The notes under the pieces: generated by a model
The model's database searches: none
Told to the model about the DNA's origin: nothing
Seen by the model: the letters and a program-made list of their open reading frames with translations, nothing else
Position numbers and translations under genes: made by a program
DNA from: Chromera velia
Taxonomy: Eukaryota > Sar > Chromeraceae
Length of the DNA: 46,149 nucleotides
Direction: 5' to 3'
NCBI GenBank assembly: GCA_018398765.1
Contig: JAHBMJ010000607.1
Location: 1 to 46,149 of the forward strand
In this document: one piece after another, positions 21,744-33,800 of the stretch
Layout: each line of letters begins with the position of its first letter
How positions within the stretch are numbered: position 1 is the stretch's first letter

Positions 21744-24011
21744 ATGGCGAGCTGTTGCAGGTTGAAGTGGTCCGTCTACACCCGGTTGGTGGTGTTTCTC
21801 GGGCTGCTGGCAATCTTCTGTCTTGCCGAATTCGTCTACGGAATTCTCTCCAAGTCTTCCGCGCTTCTCTCTGATGCGGTGCACATGGTTTCGGACATGT
21901 GTGGCGTTGGGATGACCCTCTACGGCATGAACATGGCCGAAAGAGATGAAAACGAAAGGTTCAGCTTTGGCTGGAGACGTAGCCAGGTCAGTCAAGCGAT
22001 TCATGAATGTTCTTAATTGTGTGCCATGAATATTGTGCATAATTAAGTTGTGCCCTCTTCATTGTCAATCGGACGCCATGTCTGAAAAGATTCCTTCATA
22101 TTCCATCTCGATCTCCTGATCCTCTGCAGGCTGTTGTTGGTCTCATCAACGGGGTGTTCCTCATCAGCATGACCGCCATGATGCTCCTCGATGTGATCCA
22201 AAAGTTCTTCCACCCCGAGGAGTTGGCAGAGTTGGAGTGTCATGCATGGCAGGTGAGTGGGAGCGCCTTTCCTCTGTCAAGCTGTTGCTGGGCGTGCTGT
22301 GAGACAAAATGTGTGTGTGTGCGTGGGTGTGCAGGTACTATGTGTCGGGTTTCTCGGTCTTCTAGTGAATTTGGCGGGAATCATGATGTTGGGGGAGCAT
22401 GGCCACTCCCATTTCGGTCAGGAGTGTCCCCACAGTCACGGGGGGGCATTGGAGGAAAAAGCCCACAAGAAGGGACCGAAGCGATCAAAACGCGGAGGAA
22501 AGTACGTAAGAACATGCTCTCGGTCACAGAGGTTCTTTGCTCTCCCCCATGACTACACCCAGCGGGCCTCTGATCTTGTCCAGTGTGCGAAGGAGTTTGG
22601 AGATTTGTCAATCGATGACAAGGATAGTGACGCAGAAACAGTCACAGAAAGCTTTCACCATGAAAGAGACGGAGATGGGGGATCCCCCGATGCAATCTGC
22701 ATTCCTGCAGAAAGAGATGAGACCGAGCAAAGCTCCGTGACCCTCCCACTTCATCGAAATCCCTCGTCTTCCTCTCAACACTCCCACACCACATACACCC
22801 ACACGAAGCCCCACTCTCACAGTCATACTCATGACCATGGGCACAGCAACGGAGGTGGCAGTTGCGAAGGCAGTAACGATGGTCACAGGCATGAACACAG
22901 CCACAGTCACGGTCATAATGCCGATGACTCTCACTCTCCTCACGTCACGGTCGTCAGCCCTCAGCTGAAGGCCGCCAACTGCAACTCTCATACAGACCAT
23001 GGGCACAGCCATGGCCACTCTTACAGTCAGGATGCGCATGAGAAAAGACACGACCACTGCCACAGCCACAGCCACGACCACGGCCATAGTCATAACCATG
23101 GCCACAGTCATGACCACGGCCACAGTCATGACCACGGTCACACCCATGACCATGGCCACAGTCATGGGGGAAGTGGGTCTTCCCATGGGCACAGTCACGG
23201 TAACCTGAACGTGCAGGCTGCATACTTGCACATCATGGGGGATCTTCTGGGCTCTATTGCGGTGGTGATCGTGGCGTTGTTGATCCTCTTCGCAGAGGGA
23301 TCGTGGAGGTTTTATAGTGACCCCGTTCTGACTTTGATCATTTTGACCATCATCAATTTCTCTGCAGTGCCCCTTGTGCACGAGTGTGTGCGCATCTTGA
23401 TGCAGGCGACTCCTAGAGAAGTAAATTCACTATCGCTGAGTGAAGGGCTCAGAAAATGTCACCGAGGGATTCTAGGAATCCACGAGCTTCACCTGTGGAC
23501 GCTGGAGCCTGGCAACTTTGTGGGTTCTGTTCACGTGTCTCTTCTTCAGGCTGATGCAACACCTTCGAGTGTTGCAGATTGCATCCAACAAATGAAGGCA
23601 GTCTGTCATGAGCACGGGATTCACTCTATAGCCGTCCAACCAGAAATCCATCTGTTAAACGGAAGCTGTTGTGCCGAAGCAGGCGAAGGGGGCACAGGAC
23701 ACAAAGTACAGAAGTGCCTCGCTGCGTGTGCCCGAGGCTGCGAGGATGACATGGTATGCTGCTCGTATCGCAAGGGGGGACGGGGAAAGCAAAAACAGAA
23801 GGGGGGGCAGAAAATGAAGGGGGGGAAGGGGACCCCTCATGAAGGGGAACATTCGTCACCCCTCACATCCATGCCGATGGGGGAAAGGAGGTACAGTACC
23901 GTGAGTATCGAGGGAGGGGAAACGAACGTGCATGCTCGGACTCCGCATACGCGGCGACTGCATGCGATGGAGACAGCAGAGCTTCCTGCTGGAGAAGAGT
24001 CGCCGCGATAA
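21744..24011 (+). CDS. CDF/ZnT family zinc transporter (ZnT1/Zrc1-like)
   Basis: Exons are 21744-21986, 22130-22252 and 22335-24011 (TAA), giving 680 residues. It is a cation diffusion facilitator, which exports Zn2+ from the cytosol to the outside or into organelles in exchange for protons. The early membrane helices carry the metal-site motif HMVSD within LLSDAVHMVSD, and the later pair carries LHIMGDLLGS; together these give the two H-x3-D metal sites. Between them lies a loop of over 200 residues packed with His, Asp and Gly (GHSHDHGHSHDHGHTHDHGH), typical of ZnT and yeast Zrc1/Cot1. After the last helices comes the cytosolic domain (ILGIHELHLWTLEPGNFVGS, HGIHSIAVQPEIH). A C-terminal tail of about 120 residues has Cys pairs (GSCCAEAG, CLAACARGCEDDMVCC) and Lys/Gly-rich sequence. 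A small intron at 22501-22561 is possible, as the sequence there has a good donor and acceptor although the frame is open. Confidence 0.95.
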
Positions 24012-25175
24012 TGGAACAATACACTCGACTGCTTCCAGGAGGGGATAGAGACTAGGGGAGAGAGGGGCAGAGGAAGTAGCACCGTCTGGTTCAGTTGTGG
24101 GGTATGCTGTGTCACTGCTGTCATGCATTCATGAGGTGTCGGCTGAGAATGTTCATGTTAATTTTGGAGGGACAGGATACATGGTCAGTAACATAAATCC
24201 GTGCTTTTGCGCAAACGGTTGAAAACGTTCTTTGCGCCCTGACTTCTTTCTTGGTTCGCGTCTTCCACAACCGGCCACGACTACATAGTCGCGTTTATCG
24301 TACTAGTTTCTAACGTAACTTCCCTTTAGCTTCTAATTCGGTTTTCAAATTCGTAGGCGTCGCTTTAGTAGCCCTAGCTTTACTTGTAGTTGATTCTATT
24401 TTTTTATTATCATGATTATTTTTGTTAAGTTTGATATTATATATCCAGTATATTATATATACAAGATGAGTTTAAAATATTTGTACCAGTGTCATGCACT
24501 GCTAGATGCACTGCAGCGAACTTAAACCCTAACTTGACAAGGGTAAATCTAGGGGTAAATTCGTGGGTAAATTCCCCCCAGGGCAATCTTAAGATGACTA
24601 TCATAATATAGCAAGAACATAAAATAAAAAATGTAGAGGATTAGTTAGTAATCTAGATTACAGTATATTCTATTTTGAGTTACTATTTATACGTCAATGA
24701 AGAATAATTGAAGATTGCCACTACGTGATCGATCTAGTGATCGATCGATTAATAAAACTAAAAAAAAAATAGATTGTATGGTTTTGGAGTCTAAAAGCAT
24801 TCTAACTATTAGTAATTTGAGTTATCAATATTTTAATAAAACCTCAGGCTAAACAAATCCGTTTTGGACAGAAGTTTCCTGTTTTAGACATACTATGAAT
24901 AAAACACCGAGCAGATTGTCTTTTCAAACTTGCGTCTGTACGTGACCGTCACTGTTGATCTGTTTACATGAAACACACGGTTCTCAGCTGATACATCGCA
25001 ATGCTAAATCAGTTTTCTTGCTTTTCTTTCAAAAGCTAGTTCAAAGGTCTAAAACTACCAGAAAAATCACACGTCGTCGCGCCCCTCGATTTGCTGATAA
25101 GGTCCGTCGAGGGTGTCAAGAGGGTCGACCCCCATTTCAATTTGGCGTGCTTCTGGAGAGCAAGAACAAATTGTG
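24012..25175. other. Gene-free region, AT-rich from about 24180
   Basis: After the transporter stop there is a short normal stretch (probable 3' untranslated region), then an AT-rich island from about 24180 to 24950 with no coding signal. It includes three near copies of GGGTAAAT at 24540-24572 and a CGATCTAGTGATCGATCGAT palindrome-rich spot near 24728. No transposon ends were recognised. Confidence 0.6.
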
Positions 25176-26579
25176 TTACTTTGAGGGTACACCTTTATGA
25201 AGAAAAACGAGGAGAACTTTGAGCTTCTGACCTCGATCGGGGGTGTACACCCGCTGCCAGGAGGGCATTACCTGAAACGAACAGACACTACAGGGTCGAT
25301 CCAACTGAACGTCTTGTGCGAACCTGTTGCTTTTCATTCGACCCACCACGTTGATGTGCCCATACATGTTGCGCCCAATTTGGTCACTCATGTCTGCAGC
25401 AGACCTGTGAGAGGAGAAACACACGACAAGCATCGTAAAACAACACCGAAACAGCAGATCTTTCTTGAAGAGCCCGAAACATGTCCAAGAAGCTACTCAC
25501 GAAACCACGGGGCCCTGCCCAAGCAGCGTGAGCAGGGATCCACAGCGAGCCTTCTCAAGATCCCTGCAAGAAGTAGTGAAGGGCAAGTCAAGACAAGAGC
25601 CCACGTACGTGTTGTCGAGGAGCTTCACAACTGAAGAAACCTACCCAGGGGTGTCCCGTTTCAGAATCAACCCGCATGCCATCTTCACACCAAAGCGGTT
25701 CATGAAGAAACGCCCGTATGGCTGCCTGATTAGGTCCCTTCCGATGGTAGCGGCCTGGCTGCATACAAGGAGCAAAGCTGTGCTGACAAACTGCTGCCCT
25801 TCTTTTCGACCATCGTTCGCTGCCTCATCATCACTTTAATTTTGACTGCAGGCGTGGATGAGGGCACCCACCCTGCCATGCCCGTAGAGCCACCCGCCAG
25901 AATACGAGCAACGAGCTTGATTGACCCAAGCGCTGATTTCAACGCTGCTTTGATCATGTCAAGCCGATTCACGACACATGTCTTGAGCTCCACAAGGTGA
26001 GAGATGATGAGACAATCCGAAAATGGATGGCTGAAATTGATCCCCAGCTTGGTCAGAAAGTTTTCAATGGCTTGAATAGGTTTCGACATCTTTGATATTT
26101 CCTTCACGGCAAGCATTTTGGGATTCGTTTGAAGAAAGCGATGGGCTTTCCCAATGTCGTCAAACTGCCGTTGCTGCAGCAAGAAAAATAGGAATCGTAG
26201 ACCAGGTGGCAGTTTGACTGCCCTCCCCAGAGCGCAGAGGCCCTGTGATTCAGATTTCCAGAACTGCGCAGTCGAGCCTGGGGACCTACCAAGTCATCGA
26301 GCTGCAAAACGTTTTCAGGAATCGGGGAGTGGCAATGTCTCGCATTTGTTGTGAGTCGAGAATGTCATGCGGCGTTTTGCTGACCTCGTCCGTATTCGGC
26401 ATGACAGTCCCGGTGCTCGCTGGATTTTCTGGCGGCGGCTCCTCAGGTTCTGCCTGCCCCGAGGCAGGTGGGCCCGGGGCTTTTCCCGTCACAGCCTGTC
26501 GAGCATCATCTGCTGGAGAAAGGATCCTCACTGAATCCGTGGGCACCACCAAGAGAAGGAACAATATGAGCAGTTTCAT
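25176..26579 (-). CDS. Predicted secreted protein, five exons, unknown family
   Basis: A start ATG at 26579 opens a clear signal peptide (MKLLILFLLLVVPTDS) followed by a low-complexity P/E/A/G-rich stretch. Exons in phase are 26385-26579, 25872-26173, 25645-25758, 25501-25563 and 25176-25404 (stop), giving 300 residues. The body is helical and amphipathic, for example QFDDIGKAHRFLQTNPKML, IQAIENFLTKLGINF and LVELKTCVVNRLDMIKAALK, then LIRQPYGRFFMNRFGVKMAC and KARCGSLLTLLGQGPVV. It holds several Cys (for example RPCSVC near the end), fitting an extracytosolic protein. I recognise no family. The exon 1 donor is one of several options; a short extra exon ending LDDL just before 26290 is possible. 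The C-terminal 30 residues may be read-through of a further intron, since a good donor follows CSFQ. Confidence 0.6.
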
Positions 26580-27113
26580 GCTGAAGGCAGTTGATGCAGT
26601 GTCTCAAGACGCATGACTGAATTCTGAGGGCACTCACGCACAGAATTCAGTCAACTGAGCTCTGACAGCTGAGGTTGCCATGCACAAATCTGCGGGCCTG
26701 CGGAATCACTGCATGGCTGTCGGGAGTCCCGAGCCGGTTGGAGATTGACTTTCAAAGAAGCTGCGTTCAAACTGCAACAGTCCTTCTAATCTTTCAAACA
26801 AATCGTTGCAGTGTTGCAAGGTGTTGCAATGATGCGTGTTGCATATGCATGTTGCAAATCATGTAAAAGCGAAACACATATTCATATATGTATGCATATA
26901 TATAGAAGACCAAATTAAGTGTACGTATCGGTCATAAATTAAAGAGGAATTTACATATATAGACAATTGCATGCATGTATAGACACGGGAATGGGCTTTC
27001 ATTTGCATGCATATATATATATATATATGCATGCATGAATGATAATAATTAATTTTAATTAACATATACACAATACATACACACTTGTGTATACATTATA
27101 ATGTTCTGCACAG

Positions 27114-27145
<32 letters not shown>

Positions 27146-27200
27146 GAACTGTGCAATCGAGAGATCGCGAGTTCTCCACGAACAATTTTTGCCAACGTAC

Positions 27201-27237
<37 letters not shown>

Positions 27238-27352
27238 AGTCCGTGCATGTGTCAGCAGAAGCAAACAGCGCAAGTGATTCGAGGAAAGGCTGCCCGGAGG
27301 TCTGTGTAGCTTGTGTACATCTTCAAAGAAAAGAAATCGAAGTCTCGTGAAG
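26580..27352. other. Intergenic region with several (AT)n arrays
   Basis: AT dinucleotide arrays occur at about 27010-27028, 27113-27142 and 27199-27237, with ATGCATGCAT flanking the first on both sides. No gene is seen. The region lies between the starts of a minus-strand gene (26579) and a plus-strand gene (27353), so promoters of both must be here. Confidence 0.6.
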
Positions 27353-28412
27353 ATGTCTTGTGCACCAAAAGACGACACTTTCTCACGAATTATCCCATCG
27401 TACGCGGGAGAGGACCTTCTCGCTTGCGAATCGCGCCTCACAGATCCCACTGCGTATGGGTATAACTCACTGCAAGGTCCGGTCACTTCTGTGCAGAAAA
27501 AGCTTTGTGATCACCGAAGGAGCCAGGAGCGCCCCTCGAGTCCTACATTTTGCGGAACTTTCTACTCAGTTGAGTCCGGTTCTGGAGCTCTTAATCGAAC
27601 TCCATGCTACGCTCACATTGACACCGGAGCGAAAGACTACCTTGGAAAAGATATCTCAAAAGCGGAAAGACAACCAGAGGAACCCCCAATCTACGACCAT
27701 GCGAATCTCCCAAGAGCCGGTATGCCTTGCCATTGTTTCCCGTTCTCCGGCACACTAACATGTGGCGTAGTTCACTAATTCATGCACTGATTCGTGCTCG
27801 CAGGAAGTCCTACGAACATCTTTAAGCAAGTTGGAGACTTCTACACGACGGCCACGATGCACGTAAGCCTCCCCAAACTTGCCCTCTCTCACCTTTCTTT
27901 CCGTCTCTTCTATAGAATCATAGAGTCGCATGGACAAGTCTACGTTAGTCTTAAAAGCCGCCGATGCGTAACCCGAACCATTTGCTTGCAGGAGCGTGAC
28001 TTCAAGAGGCACATGAAGGGAAAGGACCTGTACGAATCTAAGCGCCTTTCTGGACGGTCAGTCTGAAGAAATTCCATGGTAAGAAAAAACGTAGTCGCAG
28101 AGAAAGAAAGTAGAGGAGAGCAATAGAAAGAACCCTTGTAGCTTCGACTCAGCTCTGGCGGCTTTAATTAAGTTGAGGTCAAATGAACGACCTGCTGAAC
28201 GGGTATAGGTGAAGATGTGGAAAGGGGTTGCAATATCTGCAGCGAAGTTGCGTTTCCTCTGTATTTTCTTTGCAGGTACTCAGTATTCGGTACTCTTGTC
28301 GACGAGTACAAAAGCCGAGACGCAATTGAACCAGAAGAGACGCCCATTCTTGACCCCTTTCTTACCCGTCGAAGGCCAGAGACCTCTCCGAATCGATGTC
28401 ACCGAACGAGCA

Positions 28413-28487
<75 letters not shown>

Positions 28488-30763
28488 GGACTGTAAACAC
28501 GCTCTCTCTCTTCTGTGTTTTCTCCACTTTTCTTTTCGTATCAAAACAATTGGCAAAGAGTTTTCGTCCTTTGCTAAAACAGACATTTATCCAAGAGATT
28601 TCAGGTTTTGTCTACTGAACGGTTTTCGTGACACATACAATCTGTGCGTGCTTGCAGGTGGCGTTCAGTGAGCAGGGTTCCTACGCATGCCTTGAACGGT
28701 GAGAAACTCCCGCATAAAGAATTCAACCCGCTTTTTACTCACGATGTTTTCTCGCCTTTGCAGAAAAGGAAACCTGCCATGGCTTTCCCCCCTTTGAAAA
28801 AAAATCACAGGGGCAGCTGCGTTCTCGGCGAGCTTTGTTTTGAATCAACGACGGGATTTGAAACATGCCAGACTCTTTTCATGCAAAGTTCCATGAAAAG
28901 TCTTTACGCTTCCGTCCTCTCCCATTTCTCCTCTGCTACGCTCCTGCAGATAGAGAAGGGGACGAAGTGGTCACTGAAATGTCCAAATTTGCAAAACGAC
29001 GAAGCTCAGTTCCTCGGGCAGGTCACTTCTGGTTTTCGGACTAATTGAATTGTATATTCTTTGCCTCATTTGTTTTCGTAATCTTTTACGCACCGCATTC
29101 TTCGTTGATGTGATAGGCAGCCGTGAGTTATGTTGTCCCAGATGAGCGTTCATTCACTCGCTTCAACCGCTTTTTTTTTTGCGCTGGTGGAGTTTGTGTT
29201 TGTCAATGATAGTGTGGGCCCCGTTCAGCCCCTGTCAACCTCCTGCGTCTTTCAAACATTTTTTTCAGTCTATAAGAGGGACGTCCACGCATTGGTTTCT
29301 TACATTTGTGTTTCTCCGCCTGCAGGCGTGCGGTCTTCGGTGTTTCGGGACATTGGTGACTTCTACGATAAAGAAAAGGTCAGTCAGTCGCCATAAACTC
29401 TCGAACGATTATTTGCTGATTGTCTTGCACATGAAAAGCTTCTGAGTCCTCACTCCCTTTGTGGGAGGAGAAGGTATTTGAAAGAATCTTCTATGATGAA
29501 AGAACTTCATTGATGTGTGCAGGTGGAGACTTTTCAGAAGATGCGACAACTGGAGAGGGAAGAGAGACAAGCATCCCTCACAAGAAAATCTCTATGTTAG
29601 TCAGTCTGCTGGTCAGAGCTTCGTTCTCTCACCGGTCTCCCGTTTCTTCTCTCCATGGATTTGGCCGTTGTCTACACGACTATTTGTGCTCAATTTGTGC
29701 CTCTCTTTAAGCGAAAGACGGGTTTTGGAGCAGAAGAATAAAAATAACCAAATTTTCAAGGGCACTCCAATTCCACATAAATGTGTGCAGGCCTGGGAGA
29801 CAGCAAATACAAGCTCTTTGGATCCGCATTTGACTGGGCAGGCACTGAAGACGCAGCAGCACAGCCATTCGTTCCGGTGAGCGCTTCAAAGCGGCAGTGC
29901 AGAGAGGGAACGCACAAATGACTTATTTCTTCATCCATTTGAGCAAGGTCGCCCTCTCTTTTCAGCAGAATTTCAGACCAACAGCGCAACGCAGGAAACG
30001 AGAAGGTGACAGAAGTAATGCTCTCAGCTTTTGTGATAAAACATTAACAAGTGGAAAGGTTTTGTGTGTCCCGTGCAGAACTTTAGCGGAGCCCCCAGAA
30101 GGTCCACTGTGGGTGCAACGGGTGCGGGGGAGCCTGTTGCACTGGCGCGTGTGCAGTTCAAAGAACGTGAGTGCAAGTATGAGTTTGGAGTACTCCTGCT
30201 GGTTAATTGATCCACACGTGTTTCTTGTCCTTTGCATTCTTCGATTTCGACGGCACCAAATCGTGTGCACGCTTCCACGCATCAACCTCGTCGTGTAAGT
30301 CTTGGATGCAACTTGAGTTTCGGCTTCTGGTCTGCTACCACGGAATCTTGCTCCGGCCGCTCTTTGTCACCATTGCGAGCTGCTCGATTCTTCTTGGATG
30401 CCCTCAATCCGGATGCATGCTCTTTTTCTCTGCAGTCGACAAGACAGAGGACATGACTGCTCATGACAAGGTCCGTCTGCCTCTCTGTCTGCCTGTCTGC
30501 CTGCCTGCCTGTCTATCTGTCTGCATGTCTATCTGTCTCTCTGTCTGTCTGTCTGTCTGTCTGTCTGTGGTTTACAGGAAGAGAAGGCGGGGAGAGAAGA
30601 AACATGTTGTTTGTCCGTCTTTCTGTGAAGAGAGTTATTCTCTGGCCATGAAATCGTGAAGTGATTCACTTTTTGGCACGTTTCCCTCGTCTATCTCTGC
30701 TTTTGCATGCCCCCTTCCTATTGACGCACGATATCAGGATCGCTGCATGCACGAGAAAAGGCT

Positions 30764-30806
<43 letters not shown>

Positions 30807-33800
30807 AACGAGAGCGAGCGAGTGAGTGAGAAGAGAGAGAAAGTGCAGGCAAACACATTCGAGACTCTACCGTACCACAGTATTTTTCTCGGGTGTCCTT
30901 CCCTGCAGGCGGTGGAGGCAGTCACTCTCCAGCAGTTGCGCAGCCAAGAAAGAAGAGCCACCATGACTCGCAATTCGCTCTGTGAGTCGATCTGCGCAAA
31001 GCAAGAGTCTGCTTTTTTACGCCCTTTAATGCGGCGCTTTTCGACATCTTGCCCAGGGACATCGGACACTGTAGAAAAACAGACCAGCCACTGTGACGCA
31101 TTCTCTTTCTGTTTCAAAACCTCTATGTGTGTGTGAATGCTCGCAGTGGAAAGCAAGAGCTGCCCTCTCCTGGGCCTTGGCGTCGGGACACGGAGAGGCT
31201 CTGTTGCTGACAGTGCCGGGGTGGGGGACCGGACAGTTGAGGCTGGAGAGAAGAGAGGGTGCCCCGTTGCAGCAGTCAGTCACTCAATCATTCCAGCGAG
31301 TCAGAAAGTTGCTCCAGTCCTTCAGCCCAGTCAGTCGGTCAGGCGGTCAGTGAGTGTAGATTTTCGCCGATGTACAGTCGCGTGATTAAGGCCTCCACAG
31401 ACGAAGGCTTTCTGCCTTGTTGAATGATCGGGTGTCTCATACTTCGCGTGCAGACTCAGGCGCTTACTGCGGATGGCCCATCGGAACCTACAAAGGGAGC
31501 CTTGGTCGAGACCGCCGTGGACGACTCACCGGCTGGTGCTGACCGATACCCACAGGAAGCGCAGCAGGTTGGGAAGTTGGTGTTTGCCTCATATGCCTTG
31601 ACTCTACAAATCGGACTCCATCTTGATTTCCTTGGCTTTTTTCCTGCCAGTTGAGCTGGGACTTCCAAGTGCTTTGTCTTAAGAAAATAGAGTTAAAAAA
31701 AGCCTCTACCGTGAAAAATGCAGACAGCCTCCCGTACGTACGATTCGGCACGTTTTTTTCACGAAAAAGGCCTTTCATCCGGATTCACGTATATCAGCCA
31801 AGACTTAATTCTGCATTGGTCCTCTTGCAGCCGGGTCGTGACGCAGAAGCAGCAAGTCCGGGCGCACAAAGTCCACTGTCAATTTCAGGAAGCCTCCCCA
31901 GGCCGTCTCCGGGAGGGTCGTCTGACAGCCTGCCCGGGGGAGGGGGGGACCTTGAGGGAGAAGGGGCAGAGGAAGAAGACGTCTCGCCCCCTCCTCGGCA
32001 CCCGAGAGGCCCCAACGTGGAGACTCCGGCACTTCTGTCGCATGAGGTCAGTCTGCCGAAGCATGTGCTGTGTCGCTGGTTATCATTTTTTTTGCGTTGG
32101 CTCTGAATTCTCCATGATGAAATCCGGTCATTTTTTTGTCCCAATTAATGTTTCATTTCAGATTCTATCACCGCTTTGACTCGAGGGCGCTTTGTCTGCA
32201 GCAGAGCTCCTTCCCTCTTCATGCACCTTTTTTTTGTTTTCTCCATTCCCCTGCTTTGCAGCTGCGCGCTCTGTCAGTGCCTCGCGAGAGGCCAAAGCGG
32301 CACAATAACGAAGGGGCTGCTCGTTCCACTAGCGCTTTCTCCACCCGTGCGCTTGTGCGGTCTCTTGAGAGGGAGCAGCCTCTGAGGGCAGTTGATGGAA
32401 GACTTCTCGTCCCTCTCGCAGTACCAGCGGCAGGCCCCTCGCTCAGACCTTCTGCAACTAGAGTCATGGAGGCGTGTGCAACAATAGCAGGAGGGGGGTT
32501 GGAGAGACCTTCTGCATCGGGAACGAGGGATGCACAGGAGGACAGAGACGGGGACACCATAGTGAGACCCCCCAGAGGCAAAGAGCTGATCTGCCCTGAG
32601 ACACTCAACTTTGAGACGTCTCGACCCCCTCCTCGTGGTGCAGCTGCTGGCGCAACTGCACTGGCTGAGGAGACGGGAAGGGATGACTTTCTTCTTCTCG
32701 GGGCGGATGCAAGCTATTTGTCGCCGGCGGCGGCGTCGCGTGATGACTTTTTCGCCCCAGTTGTTTCTTCGCTTGGAGGCCCATGGCGGCGCCCCCCCAC
32801 TGAGGCTGCATGGGTTGCAAGGGCCCTGCAAAAGAATGAGAGTCTGCCAAACACGGCGACGCGCCTACTTGGCATGGACATAGAGCGCACCCCCTACGCA
32901 CCCGCCATTCACACAAGTGGAGAGCAAAGGGGCAGTGTGACGTCTCCAATGGGATGCCCGTCTGTGATTGTGAATCAGAGAAGAGACTCATGCAGGCAAC
33001 AACTCAACGCCGCACCTGGGGACGCGAAGGATTCATCAGGGGTGCCTGAGCGGCAAAGAGCCGTGAGCCCCTTTGCTGCGAGAGTGGCTCTTGCAACCCA
33101 CGACACACACGGGAGAGTGATTGTACCACCCACAAATATTCCCGGAGTCTCTTCCTATTGGACTACGGGTCCGTCAAAACACCAAAAGACCATACCACAA
33201 AGGGTTTCCGACTCTACTTTTTTGTGTTTCTTGCTCCATCCAAACTTGTCCATCACTATGCCGTACTGTCAATGGCAGGGGGAGTTTTCTGAACCTCCAG
33301 ACATGCTTACAGTGACTTTAGGGCCCCACACACTTTTCCTGTCTGTGTTGCAGACGAAGAACTGGAGGCCCTGAAAGCTCAGTACTACTGGAGATCGAAT
33401 TCTATATGGGAAGGACCCAAAATGGCGGAAACAAGCATTCCAGGTCACTTGATTGTTTTTTTTGTTTCCGCCCGTCTGTTTGCTTAGATATTTCTCTCCC
33501 ACCCTGGCCGATGTCTTTTTGTCTGTCATGTTGCTTTTCTCCTGACACAAACATATGATAGCAGCACTTATTTTCAATGTGTCATCTTTGCATGTTTCCT
33601 CGCCTTGATTGACTTGCTTGACCGGCTTCTCCTCTGTCTTGACTTTGCAGTCAGATGCGCTTTTTCTTTTTCGGCCGGTCTCCTTGCTTTCCGACCTGTT
33701 TTGAGTGGAAGAGCAAGCGGAGTTTCGCGTTCGGTCTTTAGATACGTCAATGCGTTTCTTCTCATCTCATTTCTCTCTCGTTCCTTTTTTGCAGGGGCTG

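Noticed and set aside
22608-23381. A 257-codon minus-strand frame rich in V, M and A
   Set aside because: It is the antisense shadow of the His-rich loop of the zinc transporter, whose plus-strand identity is clear.
24540-24572. Telomere-like GGGTAAAT copies
   Set aside because: Only three imperfect copies with different spacing occur inside an AT-rich island, too few for an interstitial telomere repeat.
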